Below are positions 53,513 to 61,013 of a stretch of 64,000 nt of DNA, in pieces. Below the pieces are notes generated by a model, which searched no databases, was not told the origin of the DNA, and saw only the letters and a program-made list of their open reading frames with translations. The translations under genes and the position numbers were made by a program. How positions within the stretch are numbered: the stretch's first letter is position 1; each line of letters starts with the position of its first letter. The stretch comes from a virus, in IMG/VR virus record IMGVR_UViG_3300044633_003049, positions 62,001 through 126,000 of that record; one strand, 5' to 3'.

Positions 53513-53665
53513 ATGAGTTGCACATCTTGTAAAGAAAAAAAGAACATTAAAGAGGAGTTAATTAAATCTGGGGATTTTGTACCTAAGGGAATTGTTATAT
53601 TCTCAATTATATGGTTTATTCTAGGTGGTTACGGTCTCTATTCTTTAATTATAAAACTATTATGA
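53513..53665 (+). CDS. Small CxxC single-span membrane protein
   Basis: 50 residues. It begins MSCTSCKEKKNIKEEL with a CTSC pair, then GIVIFSIIWFILGGYGLYSL, a single membrane span near the C-terminus. Its stop overlaps the ATG of the next gene as ATGA, which supports a real coding unit. Function unknown; the paired Cys could bind a metal or Fe-S cluster. Confidence 0.6.
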   Translation: MSCTSCKEKKNIKEELIKSGDFVPKGIVIFSIIWFILGGYGLYSLIIKLL

Positions 53666-54303
53666 AAAACGGGAAATATTTTATAGTACTTTTCTGTAAC
53701 CAAAAAAGGGTTAAAATATTACATAGGAGTATGAGAAGAACCACCGCATATGAATATTGGAGGGAGTTTAAGACCCAACAAGTTCCACCCTTTCTTAAAC
53801 AACAAGGGGGTGAGAGAAAAAAAAATGAATTAGTTTTTGAATTGGCACTTATCTTCCCAAATAACCGTTGGGCAACTGCAACATATGTTAGAGATAGTTT
53901 GGGTAGGAATCAACCAGCAATAATTGAAAACGATAAATTTCGTATCAAAGAGATAATCCCGTATTGGCAAGAAGAACAGATATACGATTACCAAATAAAG
54001 AAGAGAATTAGATATCATGTAATGATGGAACAAATATTACCCATAACAGAGGTTGCTCAAATTTTCACTTTAAACAATAAACTATTTGTACAGGTTGATG
54101 ATGATATTAAGTTATTTGGGAATAAGAATATAAACGACGCCAATAGACTATTTGAAATTGTAAAAAAGGATTTGGTGAGTAGAAAAAAAGGTAATTTCTT
54201 TTTTGTTAAAGACATAACCACACACCAAAGAAGTTTATTATATAAACTATTAGAATCTAAAGGATTTAAAAAAGAAGAACTTTTTAGACATTATTCGTAT
54301 TAA
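53662..54303 (+). CDS. Conserved-looking phage protein of unknown function
   Basis: I start at the ATG at 53662 (213 residues, KNGKYFIVLFCNQKRV), which overlaps the upstream stop by 4 bases. A longer reading from 53611 would run through the preceding gene. The protein is basic (RRTTAYEYWREF, IKKRIRYHVMMEQ) with no recognised motif. It ends LESKGFKKEELFRHYSY. It converges with 54284-54517, overlapping by 20 bases. Confidence 0.55.
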   Translation: MKNGKYFIVLFCNQKRVKILHRSMRRTTAYEYWREFKTQQVPPFLKQQGGERKKNELVFELALIFPNNRWATATYVRDSLGRNQPAIIENDKFRIKEIIPYWQEEQIYDYQIKKRIRYHVMMEQILPITEVAQIFTLNNKLFVQVDDDIKLFGNKNINDANRLFEIVKKDLVSRKKGNFFFVKDITTHQRSLLYKLLESKGFKKEELFRHYSY

Positions 54304-54517
54304 ATACAATATCAATTAACCCTATCGTAATATTAAACTTACCTTTAGGGTTCTCCAATTTACTTCCATATTTTTTTTGTATACTCTGAAACACTCTATC
54401 AAACTCCATATTTGATAATTCAAAAACAATTGTTGTTGATTTAGTCTCGGCGTTTACCTTTTCTAATAAATCCGATATAATAGCTAATTGATTTAATAAC
54501 TCACCTTTTTTTTCCAT
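54284..54517 (-). CDS. Small protein of unknown function
   Basis: 77 residues, ATG at 54517: EKKGELLNQLAIISDLLEKV, then a beta-like stretch TTIVFELSNMEFDRVF and a C-terminus IGLIDIVFNTNNV. No known family. It overlaps the next upstream gene by 17 bases and the convergent gene by 20. Confidence 0.5.
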   Translation of the reverse strand: MEKKGELLNQLAIISDLLEKVNAETKSTTIVFELSNMEFDRVFQSIQKKYGSKLENPKGKFNITIGLIDIVFNTNNV

Positions 54518-54704
54518 GTCCTAATATCTTTAATATCTTATCTATTATAGATACTTTCTTTTTTGGTTTCGGCTGAAACATTTTATTTTTATCCAGTGAT
54601 TTGATTTCATCAATCATCCTGTTCTTGCTCGTCTCTATCTCCAACGAGTCCTTCTCTATCTCCTTCCTCAGTATCTCCAATCCCTGTTGTATTCTCTTGT
54701 CCAT
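54501..54704 (-). CDS. Small basic coiled-coil protein (overlaps next gene by 95 bases)
   Basis: 67 residues: MDKRIQQGLEILRKEIEKDS followed by a basic tail (FQPKPKKKVSIIDKILKILG, HGKKR). The reading overlaps the end of 54610-55065 in another frame by 95 bases. A shorter start at 54617 (38 residues) would nearly remove the overlap, so the true start is uncertain. Confidence 0.5.
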   Translation of the reverse strand: MDKRIQQGLEILRKEIEKDSLEIETSKNRMIDEIKSLDKNKMFQPKPKKKVSIIDKILKILGHGKKR

Positions 54705-55065
54705 AATTATCTAATAAATTTAAACCTTTTAATTTATCTAATGATTCATTCTTAAATAGTTCTTGTAATTCTTTTACTTTCGATTGGAAAAGTTTTTGTT
54801 TCTCTTCTTCATCTTTATTTACTTTAAATATTTCTAATGCACAAGCAAAAACAACATCATATCCTTCTTGTGTTGCACTTGAAATTAAAGACATTAACGT
54901 AAACTTTTCATTCTTATCTTGAATTTTAACTACAACCGAACGATACGGTTTTAAAATTTCTTCGTATTTCCAATTTAATGGTAATTTAATATCTAAACTA
55001 ACATTATTTTCAATTTCTCTTAACGAATGAAAATATGGTCTTATTGATTTTATTGATTCAAACAC
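54610..55065 (-). CDS. Conserved-looking phage protein, GTG start
   Basis: 151 residues starting at GTG (55065). FESIKSIRPYFHSLREIEN, then IKLPLNWKYEEILKPYRSVV, SATQEGYDVVFACALEIFKV, a helical stretch KVKELQELFKNESLDKLKG and an acidic low-complexity tail (GDTEEGDREGLVGDRDEQEQ). No recognised family. Confidence 0.55.
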   Translation of the reverse strand: MFESIKSIRPYFHSLREIENNVSLDIKLPLNWKYEEILKPYRSVVVKIQDKNEKFTLMSLISSATQEGYDVVFACALEIFKVNKDEEEKQKLFQSKVKELQELFKNESLDKLKGLNLLDNYGQENTTGIGDTEEGDREGLVGDRDEQEQDD

Positions 55066-55069
55066 GGTA

Positions 55070-55246
55070 TTATGTTAATATGAATGTTATTATATATGAA
55101 ACAGCAAGATATATTAAAACCTGTTCAATTTTTGACAAAACTAAAGGTTCAGGATTATCTTGGAATAATTTAATTGTAAATTCAGTAATTAATCTCATTG
55201 AAAATAATATACTGATTACAAATAAAAATATTTTAACTTGGTACAT
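55070..55246 (-). CDS. Small two-span membrane protein
   Basis: 58 residues from the ATG at 55246. Two hydrophobic segments: YQVKIFLFVISILFSM and IEQVLIYLAVSYIITFIL. A longer reading to 55294 uses a non-ATG start inside the histone-like gene. Function unknown; holin- or regulator-like size is noted without further support. Confidence 0.5.
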   Translation of the reverse strand: MYQVKIFLFVISILFSMRLITEFTIKLFQDNPEPLVLSKIEQVLIYLAVSYIITFILT

Positions 55247-55424
55247 CGTCGTATTTTTTAATTTCTTCAAGGATGTCCTTGCGATAAATGGCAATTAATA
55301 ATTTAATTTCTTGAGCGTATTTTCTAGCTCTAATTGATGCACTTCGGTTTCCTTTATCATAAACCTTTTGTGTATCTACTGACATTTTCTCTACTAGGTC
55401 CTTTATTTTATTTAAGGTTTCCAT
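55233..55424 (-). CDS. Histone H1-like (Hc1-type) DNA-binding protein
   Basis: 63 residues. The pattern NKIKDLVEKMSVDTQKVYDK, then GNRSASIRARKYAQEIK and LIAIYRKDILEEIKK, follows Bacteroidota histone H1-like proteins (short acidic-basic helices with KGN-x-x-(A/S)-x-x-R-(A/V)-RK). These bind DNA non-specifically. In a phage it may condense the phage or host genome or protect it. Also a clue to the host phylum. Confidence 0.75.
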   Translation of the reverse strand: METLNKIKDLVEKMSVDTQKVYDKGNRSASIRARKYAQEIKLLIAIYRKDILEEIKKYDDVPS

Positions 55425-55464
55425 AATATTATTCGGTTTTTAATATGAATATACGGAAAAATAT

Positions 55465-55920
55465 CTACTTTTTCAAGTTTTGTTCAAACAATTTGTAAAT
55501 TTCGGTCAACATATCCAATTCGGACCTGGTCTTTCTATGTTTAAAATCAAATAATTTAAAAAAATATTGGGTTATTTTTATTTGATTATCATCAAGTTGT
55601 GCAAAATAATACGCCTCTAAAAAGAAGTTCCAACAGTATTCGTAACAATTGCCTCTCTCTTTAAAAAATATCTTTTCTTTATTGAAATTTTCAATGGTTT
55701 TATCCCAACACCAAGTAAAATGATTTTTTTGGTCCTCCTCTAATTCAAACACTTCAGGTCCCAAATACGTCTCTTGTAAAAGATTATATAATGACATAAG
55801 AAAGTCATAGAAAAGTTCTGTCTTCTCACGACTTATGTTGTAAGCTCTATACCAAACGTCAATTTGATTTTTGTAACTTTCGGAATGTACAAACTCTAAA
55901 TAACCTTCTTTATTTTCCAT
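55465..55920 (-). CDS. Protein of unknown function (helical, phage-type)
   Basis: 151 residues rich in aromatic and acidic residues: SREKTELFYDFLMSLYNLLQ, HFTWCWDKTIENFNKE, FKHRKTRSELDMLTEIYKLF. Seemingly all-helical. No known family or catalytic motif. Gene direction upstream shows ATCTTTATATTATAATA, possibly a -10-like element. Confidence 0.5.
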   Translation of the reverse strand: MENKEGYLEFVHSESYKNQIDVWYRAYNISREKTELFYDFLMSLYNLLQETYLGPEVFELEEDQKNHFTWCWDKTIENFNKEKIFFKERGNCYEYCWNFFLEAYYFAQLDDNQIKITQYFFKLFDFKHRKTRSELDMLTEIYKLFEQNLKK

Positions 55921-55969
55921 AACCTTATTATATTATAATATAAAGATTAAAGAATTTAAAAAAAAGAAA

Positions 55970-57232
55970 TTATTGAGTTTTTTTATTGTATTCTGAAATA
56001 TTCTTCATTTTCTTGATTTCATTGTCAAGAACACTTGAAAAATTTACTTTTGATTCACTAACTGGAACCTTTTCTTTAGAATATAAAACTCTATTCTTTT
56101 TATCTTCTTCTCTATCTTTAACTTGTTTTTCTATCTTTTTAGCGGTTTCAGGAGTTTGAATGTGATTACCTTCTTTTTCTTTTGCTTCTTTTCCTTTCTC
56201 CGCACCGTTTGATGGTTTAATACTTGCAGGTTCGGTAACTTTACCATTACCCATCAATGTATCTCCTTCTATCGCCATCTTCAATCTTTTCTTAAATTGT
56301 TCTGATGGTTCAATATCATATTCTAAATTTTCTAAACCAGCATAGTTTTTAGCAATTTCATCTTCTTGTTCTGGTGTATTTTTTCTTGCAACCTTTTCAC
56401 CCTTACCAATAGCTTTAGGAAATTCAGGATTGTCGTTACCATCAAATGATGCTAATTTTTTCATTTTAGTTTCAACGTCAGCTAAATGTGCCTTATTTTC
56501 TTTACCACTTTCAAGATGTGATTTTTCGGCAGCTTGTAAACCAGGAATTGATTCATTAACCATCTTACTGATTAATTTGATTAATTCGGTTTCAGTTAAA
56601 CGTACCGTTTTCTTTTTTGATTCGTACATTCCGCCTCCACACTCACATATTTCTTTATCACATTTTTCACAAGATTTCTTTTCTTCAGCCATTTCGTCAG
56701 GTGTTTCTTCACCTTTATCTACATAACTGTGTTTTCTTCTACCCCTTAACATATTTTCAAAATCGTCATCACCTTTTTCCTCTTCTTCCATAGAAGAACT
56801 ACCACACTCATCACACTCTTCTTCATCTGATGAATCTTGACCTTTCATGATTTTAAAATCTTGACCATCAATCTTACCATTGTGATTTTTATCAAGTTTA
56901 TCTTGATTACCCACTAATTTTTCGTCCATTTGTGTATTTTCCATATTTTCTGTTTCTTCTAATTGGTCGTTCATCTCATCAAGTTTATTCATCATATCAT
57001 CATGACTTTCATAAACTCCTTTTTCGATGATTAGTTCACCATCTTTATGTTTAGCCTTATAATCAGGTAATGCGTCGTTCGCTTCTTCTTCAGATTCAAA
57101 TGTTGCTAAAGGTATACCTTCACATTTTATATGATAAACTTCTTTCTTACCATTATTCTCTTCCATAATTGTCTTTCTAATTTCGTTAGAAACGATGTTT
57201 TCAATAATTGTTGTTAATTCGCTTACTTTCAT
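55970..57232 (-). CDS. Acidic phage protein with Ca-binding-like loop and Cys clusters
   Basis: 420 residues, strongly acidic. Mid-protein DKNHNGKIDGQDF fits an EF-hand or dockerin calcium loop. Two Cys clusters, CDECGSSS and CEKCDKEICECGG, could bind zinc. The KTVRLTETELIKLISKMVNES motif near residue 215 is a pattern I have seen in phage head or scaffold proteins with an N-terminal domain repeat. The C-terminal third is charged and helical. Head-core or scaffold role is a guess from context. Confidence 0.55.
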   Translation of the reverse strand: MKVSELTTIIENIVSNEIRKTIMEENNGKKEVYHIKCEGIPLATFESEEEANDALPDYKAKHKDGELIIEKGVYESHDDMMNKLDEMNDQLEETENMENTQMDEKLVGNQDKLDKNHNGKIDGQDFKIMKGQDSSDEEECDECGSSSMEEEEKGDDDFENMLRGRRKHSYVDKGEETPDEMAEEKKSCEKCDKEICECGGGMYESKKKTVRLTETELIKLISKMVNESIPGLQAAEKSHLESGKENKAHLADVETKMKKLASFDGNDNPEFPKAIGKGEKVARKNTPEQEDEIAKNYAGLENLEYDIEPSEQFKKRLKMAIEGDTLMGNGKVTEPASIKPSNGAEKGKEAKEKEGNHIQTPETAKKIEKQVKDREEDKKNRVLYSKEKVPVSESKVNFSSVLDNEIKKMKNISEYNKKTQ

Positions 57233-57234
57233 AA

Positions 57235-58080
57235 TTAAATAAATATCTTGTTAATCTCATTTAATACGATATTTTCCACATCTTTATGTAGAATTCCGTA
57301 TTTTTTTGATATTTCCTTAATGGATTCTTGTAATTCATCGTCTTCGTGTATGAATTCAATTGCACCAGTGTCACCTTGGTTACAATAAGGGAATTTCTTA
57401 CACTTCTCTTTAACTTTTACAAAAACACTATCAGGACCTCCCCATTTAGGGAAATTCCTATCTGTAACCGCTCTACCTTTGTAGATACTTTTAGGTCCGT
57501 CTATTTTTAATGGATTTTTACGTCCACCTTTAGTTGTTTTACCAAATGCCGGAACATCAAATTGTCCAGCGTCACCTGCGGTCACTTCTTTAATCTCTTC
57601 CTCTTCAGTAAGGTTTAGATTAGGTATACTTGAAATTGGTCTTTTAACCACTTTTGATTTACCAAACAAAGGACCACTAAATGATCCTGAAGAGTCTGCA
57701 CCAGTTTCTTTAACCTCTTCCTTTTTCTTTTTTGTCATATTCACAACCCACAATTTTGGGTTAATCCCTTTGTCAATTAATCCCGCCAATCTTGTATTAC
57801 CACCTAAAAGATGATAATCATTATCCCCAAATTTAACCACCATTGGTATTTCTACTTTACCCTTTTTAAATGCTTTATTAAATCTTTCCTTTTTTTCGTC
57901 TTCTAATGTGTCAAAATCTAAATCAACATTCTTTAACACATCTTTAATCTTATTGTAATTGGTAATATCGTAATCGTTTGATGCAATATCTTTCCAACCA
58001 TCCTTACCCATTTTTTCAAATTCACGGTAACGAAGTGCTTCCATCCACTCATGGTCAATATTTGGTTTAAGGTACTTCAT
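57235..58080 (-). CDS. ParB/sulfiredoxin-like domain protein
   Basis: Starts at the ATG at 58080 (281 residues); TAATG overlap with the upstream stop. VVKFGDNDYHLLGGNTRLAG, then LIDKGINPKLWVV, resembles the ParB/Srx fold (HLLGGN-x-R matches the G-x-H/N-R nucleotide-binding loop). The rest (TAGDAGQFDVPAFGKTTKGG, KYGILHKDVENIVLNEI) is unique. Possibly a regulator, kinase-like or nuclease-like enzyme; activity unknown. Confidence 0.55.
   Translation of the reverse strand: MKYLKPNIDHEWMEALRYREFEKMGKDGWKDIASNDYDITNYNKIKDVLKNVDLDFDTLEDEKKERFNKAFKKGKVEIPMVVKFGDNDYHLLGGNTRLAGLIDKGINPKLWVVNMTKKKKEEVKETGADSSGSFSGPLFGKSKVVKRPISSIPNLNLTEEEEIKEVTAGDAGQFDVPAFGKTTKGGRKNPLKIDGPKSIYKGRAVTDRNFPKWGGPDSVFVKVKEKCKKFPYCNQGDTGAIEFIHEDDELQESIKEISKKYGILHKDVENIVLNEINKIFI
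57238..57245 (-). promoter_or_regulatory. Weak late promoter candidate (TATTTATT variant)
   Basis: Reads GATATTTATTTAATT in gene direction, 5 bases before the ATG at 57232, inside the end of the 57235-58080 gene. One mismatch to TATTTATA. Confidence 0.3.
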
Positions 58081-58319
58081 TATCTCACACCTTTTAATGC
58101 ACTTTCCCAAAATCCCTTTCTCTGCCACAAGGTCTTAAAAAGTTCAACAACCACTTTAGTTGAAAGGTCAACGATTTTATCATCTATTTTTTTGGTACCT
58201 AACTCATCTTGAATCATTTTAACAACGATTCTTGTGGCTTGGGTTGAATCCATAAAATCTTTAATCTCCCTTTTGGTGATTCTTTCTATTTCTTTTTTAT
58301 CTTGGTCTGTTAATGCCAT
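58080..58319 (-). CDS. Small conserved phage protein
   Basis: 79 residues: ALTDQDKKEIERITKREIKD followed by FMDSTQATRIVVKMIQDELG and a C-terminal helix with KTLWQRKGFW. The LT-x-x-DKKEI-x-x-I-x-(R/K)-(R/K)-EIKDF start is a pattern I have seen in small proteins of T4-like marine phages. No function known. Confidence 0.6.
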   Translation of the reverse strand: MALTDQDKKEIERITKREIKDFMDSTQATRIVVKMIQDELGTKKIDDKIVDLSTKVVVELFKTLWQRKGFWESALKGVR

Positions 58320-58846
58320 TATATGTTATTATCTCTTTGATTTATTAATGGTTCAATTGATGTTTTGAATGTTTCATCAAATTTCGCCAATTTTTCTAAC
58401 GCTGTTGCAACATTTTGTTCAAGTTTCAACATATCAGCATTAATATAAACACCACTTTCGGTTCCAGCGATAAAAACAAAGTTAATATCTTCATCTGGTA
58501 AATAACCATCCAATCTGATTTGGTCTTGGTTAATGGTCATCCCTGGGTCAAATTCTGCTATTTGTGAAACTTGTTGTTTGAAATTATCAATTAAACCTGA
58601 AATTGTAGTTTTTTGTGTTTCACTCAATGTCATGTCAGCTTGATCTGTAGATAATAACTTAACATCAACATTATTAATTACTGTAACGTCATTTTTTTGT
58701 TCTTGACTTGCATCATCAGATAATGTAGATTCGAACTCAGCAACCTCATTAATTGATTGTTTTGATATTTTAGATTCTGTTATAGACCTAATGGTCTTTA
58801 ACATATTCTTGGTTACATCATAATCTGTTTTCATTTTCATTTGCAT
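58319..58846 (-). CDS. Phage protein of unknown function (possible head-assembly)
   Basis: I start at the ATG at 58846 (175 residues); a longer reading from a TTG at 58864 is less likely. It has a mixed alpha/beta sequence: NMLKTIRSITESKISKQ, VTVINNVDVKLLSTDQADMT, FVFIAGTESGVYINADMLKL and EKLAKFDETFKTSIEPL. No family recognised. It has an exact TATTTATA site 42 bases upstream, inside the preceding gene. Confidence 0.5.
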   Translation of the reverse strand: MQMKMKTDYDVTKNMLKTIRSITESKISKQSINEVAEFESTLSDDASQEQKNDVTVINNVDVKLLSTDQADMTLSETQKTTISGLIDNFKQQVSQIAEFDPGMTINQDQIRLDGYLPDEDINFVFIAGTESGVYINADMLKLEQNVATALEKLAKFDETFKTSIEPLINQRDNNI

Positions 58847-59441
58847 AATTAAAAAAGACCCCAAAATTAAAAGAAGGGTTTATATCTGTATAAATACTTG
58901 AAAAGTTGGATTTACATACTATTCCTTTGAAATTAGATATGTTTTCTAAATATCCTTGGGACGGTACGGTTTGTTTTGGTATTTCGTGTTTATCACATAG
59001 GGAATCACATAGTTCAGATAGTGAATTCATTTGGATTTCAGTGTACTTATCCCAAAAATAGTAGTTTCTCCAATTACGTATATGGGGTTCTGACCTATAT
59101 GGGTCTCCAATCCAATTATTAAGGACACCAGTGATGGTGTTCTTATTCAACCAACCCAAGTTCTCAATTGCTATTTTAATCATCCTCTTATCGTTCTGTG
59201 AGTCATTAAACGTATTAGAACTATAGTTGGTATCAAACAATTGATATGTACTACCTAATTTTGTAACTATAAAATGTGGGATGTCATCAAACTTACCATT
59301 ATTACGATGTTCAATTTTATTAACAAAGTCGTCAAATCTTCTTTGTGTATCGTATAGGAATATTTGAGTTTTTTTAGATTTTCTTTTATTAATAATTAAA
59401 CTATTATAATCTATTTTTTCTATTTCGTGTATTACTAACAT
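58818..59441 (-). CDS. Amidase_2/T7-lysozyme-fold protein, probably degenerate at zinc ligands
   Basis: 207 residues. The outline fits N-acetylmuramoyl-L-alanine amidase_2: IPHFIVTKLGSTYQLFDTNY (like YHYVI...G-x-IYQL), KYTEIQMNSLSELCDSLCDK (like YT-x-AQ-x-x-x-L), and YTDINPSFNF at the end (like TDPGP-x-F). The first His of the usual H-x-(S/T) is not in place (QIFLYDTQR), and the third His before the DPG-like end is replaced (IVCKSNFSSIYTD). It is probably structural or regulatory rather than lytic, or has a shifted metal site. Its start overlaps the -1-frame extension of the next gene. Confidence 0.5.
   Translation of the reverse strand: MLVIHEIEKIDYNSLIINKRKSKKTQIFLYDTQRRFDDFVNKIEHRNNGKFDDIPHFIVTKLGSTYQLFDTNYSSNTFNDSQNDKRMIKIAIENLGWLNKNTITGVLNNWIGDPYRSEPHIRNWRNYYFWDKYTEIQMNSLSELCDSLCDKHEIPKQTVPSQGYLENISNFKGIVCKSNFSSIYTDINPSFNFGVFFNYANENENRL
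58889..58896 (-). promoter_or_regulatory. Putative phage late promoter octamer (TATTTATA), intragenic
   Basis: Reads GTATTTATACAGATA in gene direction, within the 3' end of the amidase-like gene, 42 bases ahead of the ATG at 58846. It would allow separate expression of 58319-58846 and genes after it. Confidence 0.4.
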
Positions 59442-59649
59442 TTTTCTTAATGAATTTAGGACCTAAATCAGTTAGTGGTGAGTTAAGAGTTATATCCTCA
59501 TTTGGTATTATAACCTTATTATTTTCCAAATCATATAGTACTTGGTTTGGATTTACGTCATCTTTTTCCCAATATAAATTATCAGAATCTTGAGATTCTA
59601 ACGTTGGGACGTTTTTTTCCGTTATTGGAATTTGGGGGTCTACTAATTT
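59404..59649 (-). CDS. Start-less -1-frame extension of the upstream membrane protein gene
   Basis: From 59649 to the TAA at 59404-59406 a frame encodes 81 residues (KLVDPQIPITEKNVPTLESQ..., then VLYDLENNKVIIPNEDI..., ending NTRNRKNRL) but has no ATG or GTG start near its beginning. It directly follows the slippery run GAAAAAAAAAATTAG at the end of 59643-61010. A -1 shift at the A-run gives a fused protein of about 535 residues. Composition and codon flow look like coding sequence. One more A in the run would have the same effect, so an assembly error is an alternative. Confidence 0.55.
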   Translation of the reverse strand, partial: KLVDPQIPITEKNVPTLESQDSDNLYWEKDDVNPNQVLYDLENNKVIIPNEDITLNSPLTDLGPKFIKKNVSNTRNRKNRL

Positions 59650-61010
59650 TTTTTTTCATCATTTTTTTCTAATGATGTGTCTTCTTCATTGTCGTAATGT
59701 AACCCTTCATTTCCATTCTGACCTATAATGTTCATTCTTTCGTCATCTTTAGGAATTTGACTTACTTTATAACCATTCTTTTTATGTTGTTCAATTGTTG
59801 TGAATATTTTATTATTTGCGGTTGTTGTTGGTTCTTCTTGTAAAATATTCTCTGTTTCAGGTTCTATAGTGGAAAAATTTCTTTTAATTTCTTCTTCAGT
59901 TGGTTCTTCTTGTAAAATTTTCTCCGTTTCTTCTTCAGTAAAGAATGGTTCTTCATCTTCTAAACCATCCATTAAAGTAACATCCCAATCTGATGTATCG
60001 TCATATAAACCTAATTCTTGGTCGTTCTTCATCATCTCCGCTAATAGTTCTCCACGTTTTTCACGTTCAATATCTGTCTTCATTTTATAATATTCGGCAG
60101 CAGATTTTAAATTGTCATTTGGTTTTGGTGGATTTAATAAAGTTTCTTCTAACTTCATTAAATCGTTTTCAGTTAAATGTAATCTTGTGGTTTCATCAAC
60201 AAAGTTTTTTAAATCTTCCGGAGACGATGGTTCTTTTTCATCCTCATCTTTCTTCTTACCTTCCATGGTTAATTGATTGAATGAAATAATTAACGCAACC
60301 GCCAATGGATCAAACACAATCACAATTAAAATTATAAAGAATTTAACAACAGAATTAAGTGGTACACCGAAAGATTCTGCTACAAAACGAAACCCCCCTA
60401 CTTCTTTTTCTAATTCAATATTATTATTTTTAATAACATTAATTGAATCTAATGATGCGTTGTTTTTTATTGTTAATTCATCAATTCTTTTTGAAATAGA
60501 ATTAATTTCTTTATCTGCGGATTTAATCATTTGAGACACTCTAGATGTTGATTTATCCTTATCAATTTGTTTGGTTAAATTTGTCTCTTGTGAATTACGA
60601 ATATTTTGTTGATTGTTTAATTGAGTGGTGTAACGAGATATTTCTAAATCATTTTTAGTAATTTGTGTTTGGTAAACTGCAATGTCTCTTTCAATTTTTT
60701 GTAATCCTAAATTTTGTTGTTGGAATGCATTTGAAAGATAACCGAAGATACCTGCAGATGTGATTAACATTAAAATAACAACGGAGGTGGTTAAATAAAT
60801 TTTACTAAGTAACTCTATTTTTTCCCACTTTTGTTTTAAATAAGTTGCGGTAACTAACTTTGCAAATTCTAATGAACTTGCCATAATCATAACGGCAATT
60901 GCAGCACCACTAAATAAAACACCAAGACCAGTTACTGAAAAATATGCAGCACTACCCGCAATCATAATAGCCGCCAGTGCAACCAAATACTTTAACCAAT
61001 TATTATTCAT
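59643..61010 (-). CDS. Phage membrane protein with coiled coil
   Basis: 455 residues in the zero frame. Three membrane spans near the N-terminus (about 6-24, 28-48 and 70-92: LVALAAIMIAGSAAYF, LFSGAAIAVMIMASSL, VVILMLITSAGIFGYL), a coiled coil (about 98-205), a fourth span (about 222-245: FFIILIVIVFDPLAVALIIS) and an acidic disordered tail. This layout recurs in T4-like marine phages; role unknown, perhaps inner-membrane remodelling or lysis control. It has a TATTTATA site 4 bases upstream. It ends in a frameshift-prone A-run. Confidence 0.7.
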   Translation of the reverse strand: MNNNWLKYLVALAAIMIAGSAAYFSVTGLGVLFSGAAIAVMIMASSLEFAKLVTATYLKQKWEKIELLSKIYLTTSVVILMLITSAGIFGYLSNAFQQQNLGLQKIERDIAVYQTQITKNDLEISRYTTQLNNQQNIRNSQETNLTKQIDKDKSTSRVSQMIKSADKEINSISKRIDELTIKNNASLDSINVIKNNNIELEKEVGGFRFVAESFGVPLNSVVKFFIILIVIVFDPLAVALIISFNQLTMEGKKKDEDEKEPSSPEDLKNFVDETTRLHLTENDLMKLEETLLNPPKPNDNLKSAAEYYKMKTDIEREKRGELLAEMMKNDQELGLYDDTSDWDVTLMDGLEDEEPFFTEEETEKILQEEPTEEEIKRNFSTIEPETENILQEEPTTTANNKIFTTIEQHKKNGYKVSQIPKDDERMNIIGQNGNEGLHYDNEEDTSLEKNDEKKN

Positions 61011-61013
61011 ACC

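Noticed and set aside
53611-53661. Longer start for the 53662 gene
   Set aside because: It would run through the coding part of the 50-residue CxxC gene. The ATGA overlap at 53662 is a better start.
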